This document shows, one piece after another, positions 1 to 5,775 of a stretch of DNA of 9,132 nt. The stretch comes from DATMTS01 sp035564555. GTDB lineage: Bacteria; Actinomycetota; Actinomycetes; Actinomycetales; Microbacteriaceae. Location: the NCBI GenBank assembly GCA_035564555.1, contig DATMTS010000022.1, forward strand, positions 1 through 9,132, read 5' to 3'. The stretch's first letter is position 1, and every line of letters begins with the position of its first letter. Under the pieces are notes generated by a model. That model ran no database searches and was not told the DNA's origin. It saw only the letters and a program-made list of their open reading frames with translations. Position numbers and translations under genes: made by a program.

Positions 1-716
1 AAACGCCGGAAAAGCGCCCGATCGAGGATCGAGCGATGATTGGTTGCAGCTACGACAATTGACTCAGCGCTGGCCTCTTCAAGGAACACCAGAAATGAAT
101 TCAAGATTCGCCGCGCTTCGCCGACGTCGTTACCACTTCGATCAGCGCCTAGGGCATCGAACTCATCGAAGAGGTAAACGCCGCGCCGCGCCGCCACCGC
201 CTCAAAGACCGTGCGAAGCTTCGCGGCAGTTTCGCCCATGTATTTGCTGAGCAGGCCGTCTAGCCGGATCGTAAACATTGGCAGCGCTAGCTCGGTCGCG
301 AGGACCGAAGCTGTCATGGTCTTTCCAGTACCCGGCGGTCCTTCAAGCAGAAGTCGGTGGGTCGGCGCAAATCCGTGATCAAGCAGCGTCTGTCTTTGTC
401 GCTGTTCCGCCAAGATGTGCCTAATCTGCCCGTGTAGCTCACTGGGAACGACCAGTTCGCGAATGCTGACAGCGGGATGCGTCGCTTCAACGAGTTCCGC
501 TAGATCGCCACGGGGTTGTGAAAGTCGGGTGACATTGTCGCGAGGAGTTGTCTTTCGGTACGCGTCGACAGTCTTTTTGATGTCATCTGCCAACACATGA
601 TGACCGCTTCTCGCCTCCCGAGCTGCGACCTGAAGCGCCACGGAATAGAAGGCCGCGTCGTCTCCCGACGCATGGCTGCGCACCATTGCGGTTATGTGCT
701 CGCCGAGCCCGGCCAT
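1..716 (-). CDS. AAA family ATPase, IetA-like, probable partner of a subtilisin-like protease (C-terminus cut off by window edge)
   Basis: Translated by hand from the ATG at 716; 238 codons are visible and the frame stays open to the left edge. Seen: an N-terminal region of about 110 residues that includes FYSVALQVA and GHHVLADDI (about 23-46), then a AAA core with Walker A GPPGTGKT (126-133), pore-loop-like KYMGETAAKL (158-167), Walker B YLFDEFDALG (181-190), sensor-1 AATNH (223-227) and DRALFRR, probably the arginine finger (232-238). Family knowledge, from memory: this N-terminal region with this core is typical of ATPases encoded next to S8 (subtilisin-like) proteases, and the anti-phage pair IetAS has such an ATPase. 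Inference: it powers or gates a protease whose gene lies beyond the left edge. A strong Shine-Dalgarno 7 nt upstream supports the start. Base composition and codon use (AAA, ATA, AAT, TTT codons) are less GC-biased than in neighbouring genes, which suggests transfer. The ATPase call is secure; the defence role is not shown. Confidence 0.85.
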   Translation of the reverse strand, partial: MAGLGEHITAMVRSHASGDDAAFYSVALQVAAREARSGHHVLADDIKKTVDAYRKTTPRDNVTRLSQPRGDLAELVEATHPAVSIRELVVPSELHGQIRHILAEQRQRQTLLDHGFAPTHRLLLEGPPGTGKTMTASVLATELALPMFTIRLDGLLSKYMGETAAKLRTVFEAVAARRGVYLFDEFDALGADRSGNDVGEARRILNSFLVFLEEASAESIVVAATNHRSILDRALFRR

Positions 717-723
717 GGGGTCC

Positions 724-729
724 CCTCCT
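724..729 (-). promoter_or_regulatory. Shine-Dalgarno site of the AAA ATPase gene
   Basis: The minus strand reads AGGAGG followed by 7 nt and then the ATG at 716. It is the strongest ribosome binding site in the window and fixes the start of the ATPase. Confidence 0.75.
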
Positions 730-832
730 GCGCGCAGAAACTAGCTGCTTGGTGTTCTATCGTACGGGTCCGACATAGTGCGAGAGCTTATCGGCGTGCG
801 CAAGGTCATGCTTACTCGCTAGCCGTTGGCGG

Positions 833-854
833 ATGTAGTCAAAATGTAGTCAAA
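833..854. repeat. 11-bp perfect tandem repeat (2 copies)
   Basis: ATGTAGTCAAA occurs at 833-843 and again directly at 844-854. It lies between the ATPase gene and the tRNA-Ser terminator, in AT-richer DNA. Short tandem direct repeats beside a tRNA can be integrase arm-type or excisionase binding sites, but no integrase is in view, so the function is unknown. Confidence 0.7.
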
Positions 855-873
855 CGGCCTTTCTCCGGCATGT

Positions 874-916
874 AAAACGCCCCGGATCCCTGTGTTTTCA
901 AGGGATTCCGGGGCGT
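874..916 (-). terminator. Rho-independent terminator of tRNA-Ser
   Basis: On the minus strand the tRNA is followed by a hairpin: arms ACGCCCCGGAATCCCT (916-901) and AGGGATCCGGGGCGT (891-877), with one bulged A and a 9-nt loop. It ends in a run of T (877-874). The stem starts 5 nt after the encoded CCA. It would also separate the tRNA from the ATPase gene downstream. Confidence 0.85.
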
Positions 917-921
917 CTGCG

Positions 922-1011
922 TGGCGGTACCGGTGGGATTTGAACCCACGGTGGGCTTTCACCCACACAACTTTTCGAGAGTTGCACCTTCGGCCGCTCG
1001 GACACGGTACC
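922..1011 (-). tRNA. tRNA-Ser (anticodon CGA)
   Basis: Folded by hand on the minus strand. The acceptor stem is GGTACCG with CGGTACC (1011-1005 and 932-926). The anticodon stem CAACT/AGTTG encloses the loop CTCGAAA with anticodon CGA at 977-975, which reads UCG. A long variable arm, GTGGG/CCCAC, is typical of tRNA-Ser, and the T-arm is GTGGG-TTCAAAT-CCCAC. The discriminator is G and the 3' CCA is encoded (924-922). At 90 nt it is normal for a class II tRNA. A promoter and a terminator flank it closely. Confidence 0.96.
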
Positions 1012-1018
1012 GGGAGAG

Positions 1019-1048
1019 ATTGTACGCGAGCGCGTGGCGGGGTGCCAA
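1019..1048 (-). promoter_or_regulatory. Promoter of tRNA-Ser (-35 TTGGCA, -10 TACAAT)
   Basis: The minus strand carries TTGGCA (1048-1043), an 18-bp spacer and TACAAT (1024-1019). Seven nucleotides separate the -10 box from the first base of the mature tRNA, so the 5' leader would be very short. Both boxes match the main sigma factor consensus at five of six positions. Confidence 0.75.
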
Positions 1049-1081
1049 TCGGGCGGCACCGACCGGAGGTCGCCTATCCGG

Positions 1082-1381
1082 TCATTGCTTAACGGCGATG
1101 GTGGCCACGACGTGTTCCGGCCGAAGATTGCGCGCCGTCAGGCAACGGTCGGGACGCGGCTGCGGTTCGATGCCGTCGACGAGTTGCGCGACGGAAACGC
1201 CGACTCCAGCGGCTGCGGCCAGCAGAGTGCTGAGGGTCGGATTGGGAATCGTGCCTGCTTCGAGTTTGGCCAGGGTGGTCGGGTGCAGTCCGGCACGATC
1301 GGCGGCGAGGATCTGGCTCAGGCCTGCCCGCTCGCGCGCTGTGCGCAGCGCGGCTGCGATCTGTACGGCTGGGGTGGTCAT
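1082..1381 (-). CDS. Small XRE-family helix-turn-helix transcriptional regulator
   Basis: A 99-residue protein from the ATG at 1381, with stop TGA at 1084-1082. Residues 7-69 form a Cro/C1-type helix-turn-helix domain. The key segment, LSQILAADRAGLHPTTLAKL (21-40), has the usual Gln, Ala and Gly positions, followed by EAGTIPNPTLSTLLAAAAGVGV. A short tail (70-99) follows without a recognisable ligand domain. The frame stays open to 1549, but that extension is low in complexity, would overlap the coding start of the divergent hydrolase, and lacks helix-turn-helix content, so I chose the internal start. No clear Shine-Dalgarno precedes 1381. The gene is divergent from the SGNH hydrolase, with 76 bp between starts holding an inverted repeat (1408-1431) that could be its operator. 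No toxin or antitoxin partner is visible. Confidence 0.8.
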   Translation of the reverse strand: MTTPAVQIAAALRTARERAGLSQILAADRAGLHPTTLAKLEAGTIPNPTLSTLLAAAAGVGVSVAQLVDGIEPQPRPDRCLTARNLRPEHVVATIAVKQ

Positions 1382-1407
1382 GCCCGTATGGTGCCATCGC
1401 AGGCTGA

Positions 1408-1431
1408 AGGATGCAAGTCGCTCGGCATCCT
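1408..1431. promoter_or_regulatory. Candidate operator: 7-bp-arm inverted repeat between divergent genes
   Basis: AGGATGC, 10 nt, then GCATCCT forms a perfect dyad in the 76-bp gap between the helix-turn-helix regulator and the SGNH hydrolase. Dimeric XRE regulators often bind such dyads in their own divergent promoter region. No biochemical support can be given from sequence; in GC-rich DNA a 7-bp dyad may also arise by chance. Confidence 0.3.
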
Positions 1432-1457
1432 CGGGCGAGCTGAGGTAGCGTGCCGAT

Positions 1458-2273
1458 GTGGGCATCAAGCGCGGCGAGGTCGTCGCGATCTGGGCGGCGG
1501 CAGTTGGCGCGGTCGCGGTCGGTGGTGCCGCGTTCGTCCGACGCCTCAATCACGGCCGGATCAGATACGCGGCGGTATTGAACGAGACACTCCCCGTGAA
1601 CTCGAAGTGGTGGCGCGAGCACGCCGCCGTGTCCGGCGAGATCCTCTACGTCGCAATGGGTGACAGCGCCGCTCAGGGCATCGGCGCCACCGCGCCCGAC
1701 CGCAGCTATGTCGGTGTCATCGCCGGACGTATCGCCCAGCTGACGGGACGCACGGTGCGCACGGTGAACCTGAGCGTCTCCGGCGCACGCGTGAAGGATG
1801 CCGTTGCCGTTCAGCTGCCGGCGTTCCGCGAACTGGCGCCCGACATCGTCACCGTCGCGATCGGCGCAAACGACGTCGCCGAGTTCGAGCCGGCCGGTTT
1901 CGAGCGCGACGTGCGCGAACTGTTCGCTGCGCTTCCCCCGCACGCGATCGTCGCCGACCTGCCGTACTTCTATCTGCCGCGCAATGAGCGCACCGTGGCA
2001 TACGCCAACGCCGTCGTGCGACGACTCGCGCGCGAGTTCGGGCTGACCGTCGCGCCGCTGTATCGCACCACCCGCCACGCCGGCATGCGGGGAGCACTCA
2101 CCTTGTTCGCCAAGGACATGTTCCACCCGAACGATCGCGGCTACCGGCTCTGGGCTGACGCGTTCACACCCGCTCTTGATGAGGCATTGCCGCTTGCGAT
2201 GCGCTCGGTCGACAGCCGGCAGGAGCGCGAGCACGAGCCCGAGCAGCAGGGACAGCCGATCACCGGGCGCTAG
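1458..2273 (+). CDS. Membrane-anchored SGNH/GDSL-family hydrolase (esterase/lipase-like)
   Basis: A 271-residue protein starting at GTG 1458; a modest TGAGG at 1441-1445 lies 12 nt upstream. A hydrophobic segment at about 8-27 follows the short basic N-terminus MGIKRG, fitting a signal anchor or uncleaved signal peptide, so the enzyme probably acts outside the membrane. The SGNH blocks are in order: block I VAMGDSAAQG with nucleophile Ser70, block II NLSVSGAR with Gly109, block III GAND with Asn138, and block V DMFHPN with Asp220 and His223. The family hydrolyses ester bonds in lipids, acetylated sugars or peptidoglycan; the substrate cannot be read from the sequence. The last 20 residues are polar and likely disordered. 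The gene is divergent from a small regulator and convergent with the alpha/beta hydrolase. A long antisense frame across it is a GC-rich shadow. Confidence 0.9.
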   Translation: MGIKRGEVVAIWAAAVGAVAVGGAAFVRRLNHGRIRYAAVLNETLPVNSKWWREHAAVSGEILYVAMGDSAAQGIGATAPDRSYVGVIAGRIAQLTGRTVRTVNLSVSGARVKDAVAVQLPAFRELAPDIVTVAIGANDVAEFEPAGFERDVRELFAALPPHAIVADLPYFYLPRNERTVAYANAVVRRLAREFGLTVAPLYRTTRHAGMRGALTLFAKDMFHPNDRGYRLWADAFTPALDEALPLAMRSVDSRQEREHEPEQQGQPITGR

Positions 2274-2373
2274 GGCACGGTGCGACCCGCAGAACGTCGC
2301 GCGAGCGGCATGTCACGATCGCCGTCGAAGCCAAGAAACCTGCCCGCGAGCTGTCGTCCACGTCGACACTCAG

Positions 2374-2423
2374 CCAATCCCGGGTGCTGGAAGCCGCCTC
2401 GACCGGCTGGTTTCCGGGATTGG
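2374..2423. terminator. Hairpin in convergent intergenic region, candidate bidirectional terminator
   Basis: Perfect 10-bp arms CCAATCCCGG (2374-2383) and CCGGGATTGG (2414-2423) enclose 30 nt with a further AGCC/GGCT pairing (2392-2395 and 2405-2408). It lies in the 222-bp gap where the SGNH hydrolase (plus) and the alpha/beta hydrolase (minus) converge. No T-run follows on either strand, so it would be an atypical terminator, though actinobacterial terminators often lack one. I see no gene in the rest of the gap. Confidence 0.45.
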
Positions 2424-2495
2424 AATATCATGTCCGCGATCGGTCGTCGCAGCGATACCCGGCACGTTCCGCAGCTCGCTGCGCCGGCGAAAGCG

Positions 2496-3431
2496 TCATT
2501 CCGGGCGATCGCCGATCTGTCTCTGCTCAGCGAAATCCAATGCGCGGTCCCACTGGCCGATCGCGACGAGGTGCCCGGCCTTCGGTACCGGCAGCACCGC
2601 GGCATCCGCAAGATGCGCGGCATACCATTCGGCGTGCGCGGTGCCGACGACCGGGTCGTCCTGGCCGTAGACCAGTAGCGTCTTGGCCCGGACACGGTTC
2701 AGGTCGAATCCCCAAGGTCGCGCGGTGTAGCTCAGGATGTCGGTGGCCACGCCGACCGTTCCTTGCCGGTACGCATCGCGCACCATGGTCTCGAGCCGAT
2801 CGCGGGCACCCGGCCTCTGGAGCACTGGCGCGTCGACCTCGCTGACGCCGAGCTCGCCGAGCGGAACTGGGCCGCCGTCCGAGCCCGGCAACCGGCCGCC
2901 GTGCTGCCTGCGCAGTGCGTCACCGAGTTGGTCGAGCGCGTCCCGTGCCGAGAGCTTCGCCAGTTGCCGGCTCTGTTCGGCGAACTGCTCCGGTATCCAC
3001 GGCACCTCGTCATGAGGAGCCGGAGTGCCGATCACGACGATACGGTCGACGAGATCGGGATGCCGTGCTGCGAGGGCCAATGCGACCCGGCCACCCGCCG
3101 ACCAGCCGATCACGTCGAACGACTTCACGGTGCGATTGCCCAATCCGTTGGCGATGTTGTCGACCGAGTGCAGGTATTCGCTGATGTCCTCGGCCATGCC
3201 CGCCACTGTCGGCCAGGTTCCGTCGGGAAGCGGATCGGAGGACCCGTAACCCGGGCGATCGATCGCGATGATGCGCGCGTCGTGGTCGGCGGAAGCAACG
3301 GGATCCGGGTCGAAGACGCTCGATCCCGGAGCAGGATGACAGAACACGACGACGTGCGATCCGACGGGGTTTCCGTGCCCCGTGACACCGATGCGCCGCC
3401 CCGATGACAGAGTGAACAGCAGTTGCGCCAT
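2496..3431 (-). CDS. Alpha/beta-fold hydrolase
   Basis: A 311-residue protein from the ATG at 3431, about the usual size for a single-domain alpha/beta hydrolase. Seen: an oxyanion-hole region FCHPAPGS (30-37), DRPGYGSSD (58-66), the nucleophile elbow GWSAGG with Ser111 (109-114), the acid in YGQDDPV (Asp258 or Asp259) and the catalytic His287 in KAGHLVA. A cap region spans about 140-235. The catalytic triad is therefore complete. No signal peptide or membrane segment is seen, so it is probably cytosolic. The substrate cannot be assigned: the family includes esterases, epoxide hydrolases, haloperoxidase-like enzymes and C-C hydrolases. Only a weak purine-rich GGGG precedes the ATG. It is divergent from radA, with 144 bp between the starts, and convergent with the SGNH hydrolase. 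Confidence 0.9.
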   Translation of the reverse strand: MAQLLFTLSSGRRIGVTGHGNPVGSHVVVFCHPAPGSSVFDPDPVASADHDARIIAIDRPGYGSSDPLPDGTWPTVAGMAEDISEYLHSVDNIANGLGNRTVKSFDVIGWSAGGRVALALAARHPDLVDRIVVIGTPAPHDEVPWIPEQFAEQSRQLAKLSARDALDQLGDALRRQHGGRLPGSDGGPVPLGELGVSEVDAPVLQRPGARDRLETMVRDAYRQGTVGVATDILSYTARPWGFDLNRVRAKTLLVYGQDDPVVGTAHAEWYAAHLADAAVLPVPKAGHLVAIGQWDRALDFAEQRQIGDRPE

Positions 3432-3471
3432 GGCCCCATTCTGCTCGCCATACGTGCGGATTCCACGATTC

Positions 3472-3500
3472 TTGACTTCGCAAGGATCGCGACGGATGAT
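3472..3500 (+). promoter_or_regulatory. Candidate radA promoter (-35 TTGACT, -10 GATGAT)
   Basis: TTGACT (3472-3477), a 17-bp spacer and GATGAT (3495-3500) lie 75 bp upstream of the radA start. The -35 matches consensus at five of six positions and the -10 at four of six. A second -10-like TACAGT at 3539-3544 has no matching -35, so the assignment is tentative. Confidence 0.35.
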
Positions 3501-3575
3501 CCCGGGCGCATCCGGCAGGGGATGTCGCCGGCCCCCGCTACAGTTGGCTCGTCTGATCAGTTACGGGGGAACACC

Positions 3576-4934
3576 ATGGCCAAGGCACAGGCCGGATTCC
3601 GTTGCACGGAGTGCAGCTGGACGACCGCCAAGTGGGTCGGGCGCTGCGGCGAGTGCCAGGCATGGGGCACCGTGGAAGAGGTCGCCGCTGCGGGAGCGCG
3701 GCGCTCCGTGATCCCCGTCTCGATCGCGCAGGGCCGAGCAGCCCGGCCGATCACCGCGATCGATCTGGATGCCGTAAGCCACTGGCCGACCGGCATCGAC
3801 GAGTTCGACCGCGTGCTCGGCGGTGGCATCGTGCCCGGCGCGACCATCCTCCTCAGCGGGGAACCCGGAGTGGGCAAGTCGACGCTGTTGCTCGAAGTCG
3901 CCTCGAAGGCCGCGGCAACCAAGGCGCGGGTGCTCTACGTGAGCGCCGAGGAATCCGCCGGGCAGGTGCGCCTACGGGCTCAGCGCACCGGCGCTCTGCA
4001 CGACAACCTGATGCTCGCCGCCGAGACCGACCTTGCGACGATCCTCGGTCAGATCGACGCCATCTCCCCCGACCTCATGATCGTGGACTCGGTGCAGACC
4101 GTCTCCAGTTCGCTCATCGAGGGGCTGGCCGGCGGCCCGAGCCAGGTGCGCGAGGTGGCGGCGACGCTCATCCGCGTGTCGAAGGAGCGCAATCTGCCTG
4201 TGCTGCTCGTCGGCCATGTCACGAAAGACGGCTCCATCGCGGGCCCCCGGTTGCTGGAGCATCTCGTCGACGTGGTCTGCCAGTTCGAAGGCGACCGGCA
4301 GACCAGCCTGCGCTTCGTGCGCGCGCTGAAGAACCGATTCGGGCCCACCGATGAGGTGGGCTGCTTCGAGATGACCGGCGACGGCATCGCCGAGGTTGCC
4401 GACCCGAGCGGGCTCTTCCTGAGCCGCGGGGCGAACGCCGTCTCCGGCACGTGTGTCACCGTCGCGATGGAGGGCCGCCGTGCGCTTCCGGTGGAGGTTC
4501 AGGCGCTCGTGCTGCCGACCAACGCGCCCAACCCGCGTCGGGTGACGAATGGTGTCGATGCGTCCCGGGTTGCGATGCTGCTGGCCGTGCTCGAGAGACG
4601 GGCGAACGTTAAGGTCTCCGACAAGGATGTCTACGTCTCGACCGTCGGAGGGGTGCGGTTGACGGAGCCGGCCGCCGACCTCGCGATCGCCATCGCGATC
4701 GCGTCGGCATGCAGAGACATCGCCGTCGCGCACACCGCGGTCGCGTTCGGCGAGATCAGTCTCGCCGGCGAGATCCGTGCCGTCGCCAATGCCAAGCAGC
4801 GAGCGGCCGAGGCGGCCCGGTTGGGATTCCGCACCCGTGTCGACGCGACATCCGGAGCGATCAACACGGCGTTGCAACTCGCGTTCGCGACGTCTTCGAG
4901 TGCGCGTGAGCGGGAGTTGGACGCCGCGTTCTGA
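3576..4934 (+). CDS. radA: DNA repair protein RadA (Sms)
   Basis: A 452-residue protein from ATG 3576, with GGGGG 6 nt upstream; an open frame runs back to 3423 but lacks family sequence. RadA is a RecA-related, hexameric DNA-unwinding ATPase that helps extend recombination intermediates and process branches in repair. Seen in order: a zinc finger CTEC...CGEC with Cys10, Cys13, Cys24 and Cys27; Walker A GEPGVGKST (95-103); Walker B LMIVDS with Asp171; the RadA signature KNRFG (252-256); and a C-terminal Lon-protease-like domain from about 270, with EGRRALPVEVQALV and VYVSTVGGVRL. All hallmark residues are present and the length is standard. It is divergent from the alpha/beta hydrolase and convergent with the stalked membrane protein. 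ClpC is encoded about 1.7 kb downstream on the opposite strand. Confidence 0.97.
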   Translation: MAKAQAGFRCTECSWTTAKWVGRCGECQAWGTVEEVAAAGARRSVIPVSIAQGRAARPITAIDLDAVSHWPTGIDEFDRVLGGGIVPGATILLSGEPGVGKSTLLLEVASKAAATKARVLYVSAEESAGQVRLRAQRTGALHDNLMLAAETDLATILGQIDAISPDLMIVDSVQTVSSSLIEGLAGGPSQVREVAATLIRVSKERNLPVLLVGHVTKDGSIAGPRLLEHLVDVVCQFEGDRQTSLRFVRALKNRFGPTDEVGCFEMTGDGIAEVADPSGLFLSRGANAVSGTCVTVAMEGRRALPVEVQALVLPTNAPNPRRVTNGVDASRVAMLLAVLERRANVKVSDKDVYVSTVGGVRLTEPAADLAIAIAIASACRDIAVAHTAVAFGEISLAGEIRAVANAKQRAAEAARLGFRTRVDATSGAINTALQLAFATSSSARERELDAAF

Positions 4935-4941
4935 CGCCACT

Positions 4942-4969
4942 CACCGCTCGTGCAGTGCACCGCTCGTGC
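4942..4969. repeat. 12-bp direct repeat after radA
   Basis: CACCGCTCGTGC occurs at 4942-4953 and 4958-4969, separated by AGTG. It starts 8 nt after the radA stop codon, in the 92-bp convergent intergenic region. No function is evident. Confidence 0.55.
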
Positions 4970-5000
4970 CGAGCGCCGGGGGTGTGCGGAACGCAGGGGC

Positions 5001-5026
5001 GCCCGGCCGGCTCCCGAGCACCGGGC
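5001..5026 (-). terminator. Weak candidate terminator hairpin in the convergent gap
   Basis: GCCCGG (5001-5006) and CCGGGC (5021-5026) can pair around a 14-nt loop, directly after the stop codon of the minus-strand membrane protein. An alternative pairing of GCCGGG (4975-4980) with CCCGGC (5002-5007) could serve radA. No T-run is present, so either is a GC-rich guess. Confidence 0.25.
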
Positions 5027-5686
5027 TCAGTTCAGCTGGAACTGCTTGGTCGTCTCCGAAGTGATGCCGTCGACGCTGGTCTGCAGGTGGTACGACGCCC
5101 CGCCGGCCGGAACGGACGCACGCTTGCCTGCGCAGGTCGACTTGTCGGAACGGGTGCGATCCCAGGTGATCGGCGTCGAGGTGAGGGTCTTGCCCGGCTT
5201 CAGCAGGATCACGGTGTGCGTCGGTTTCACCTGGCAGTCGCTCGACTTCCAGTACACCTCGCTGCCGCTGGTGATGGTGTACACCTGTTTCGCCGTGCCC
5301 GCGTCGATCGTGCACGACACCGTGCCCGTGTTCGTGAGGGAGAGGGAGAGCTTCGGGTGCTGGTCGGCGGCGTAGGAGTCGGCATCCGTGATCGCGCCGA
5401 CCGTGATGTTCGCCGCCGCGCAGGGCTTGCCTGCGACGGCGGTCGATTTCGTGGTCGGGATGGTGGTCTTCGCCGCCTTGCTCGTGGAATGCGTCGCAGA
5501 GGGTGAGACCGAGGGCGTCGTCGTGGTGTGCACGGCCGCGGGCGTCCCGCCTTCGCTTGGTCCCGGACGCAACACGATCAACAGCACCACGACGATGACC
5601 GCGACGATCCCCAGCATGACGACGAGACGTCGTCGCCAGTACACCTTGCTCGGCTGACGGCCGACAGGATGCTTGAGCGTCGACAT
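5027..5686 (-). CDS. Membrane-anchored protein with Ser/Thr/Pro-rich stalk and extracytoplasmic domain, function unknown
   Basis: A 219-residue protein from the ATG at 5686. A basic cytoplasmic start (1-20, ending WRRR) leads into one hydrophobic segment at about 21-39 (LVVMLGIVAV continuing to LLIVL). Then comes a low-complexity stalk rich in Thr, Ser, Pro and Ala (about 44-86), and an outer domain of about 130 residues with four cysteines (89, 125, 151, 185), spaced as if forming two disulphides. The domain has alternating strand-like segments (KLSLSLTNTGTVSCTID, KQVYTITSGSEVYW, TVILLKPGKTLTSTPITW) that suggest an Ig-like beta-sandwich resembling domains of actinobacterial DUF4232-type proteins; this is an impression, not a search result. 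No catalytic motif is seen. There is no Shine-Dalgarno; a -10-like TACCCT 6 nt upstream suggests leaderless expression. It lies downstream of argA on the same strand, 89 bp away. Confidence 0.8.
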   Translation of the reverse strand: MSTLKHPVGRQPSKVYWRRRLVVMLGIVAVIVVVLLIVLRPGPSEGGTPAAVHTTTTPSVSPSATHSTSKAAKTTIPTTKSTAVAGKPCAAANITVGAITDADSYAADQHPKLSLSLTNTGTVSCTIDAGTAKQVYTITSGSEVYWKSSDCQVKPTHTVILLKPGKTLTSTPITWDRTRSDKSTCAGKRASVPAGGASYHLQTSVDGITSETTKQFQLN

Positions 5687-5692
5687 GGCATC

Positions 5693-5698
5693 AGGGTA
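5693..5698 (-). promoter_or_regulatory. Candidate -10 box for leaderless expression of the stalked membrane protein
   Basis: The minus strand reads TACCCT (5698-5693), then 6 nt, then the ATG at 5686. A TANNNT motif this close to a start with no Shine-Dalgarno is the usual layout of leaderless actinobacterial genes. No good -35 is seen. Confidence 0.35.
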
Positions 5699-5775
5699 GG
5701 CGGGAAACGCCCGGATGCCGGTATTTTGCGCGGTGGTTCATCCGCATCGGCGACGTCGGCGCAGCGCTGGCCACG

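Noticed and set aside
44..875. Plus-strand open frames at the left end
   Set aside because: Those up to 716 are antisense to the AAA ATPase, and the one at 597-875 continues into the spacer without any recognisable domain. None has a ribosome binding site or family resemblance.
1041..1083. Two short hairpins (GGTGCC/GGCACC at 1041-1060 and GACCGG/CCGGTC at 1061-1083) as terminator of the regulator gene
   Set aside because: Arms are only 6 bp, there is no T-run, and one overlaps the tRNA -35 box and the other the stop codon. The evidence is too weak to list.
892..1448. Open frames on the plus strand across the tRNA (YRWDLNPR-type peptide and its extensions)
   Set aside because: These translate the antisense of tRNA-Ser, a common false gene call. 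They run on into the antisense of the helix-turn-helix gene.
1089..2234. 381-codon open frame on the minus strand
   Set aside because: It is antisense to the SGNH hydrolase, which has all four catalytic blocks. The frame has no recognisable domain and arises from GC-rich codon bias.
2270..2695. 141-codon open frame on the minus strand in the convergent gap
   Set aside because: Its right part overlaps the alpha/beta hydrolase in another frame. The part in the gap has poor third-position GC and no family resemblance.
3972..4940. 322-codon open frame on the minus strand
   Set aside because: Antisense to radA, whose family motifs are complete; shadow frame.
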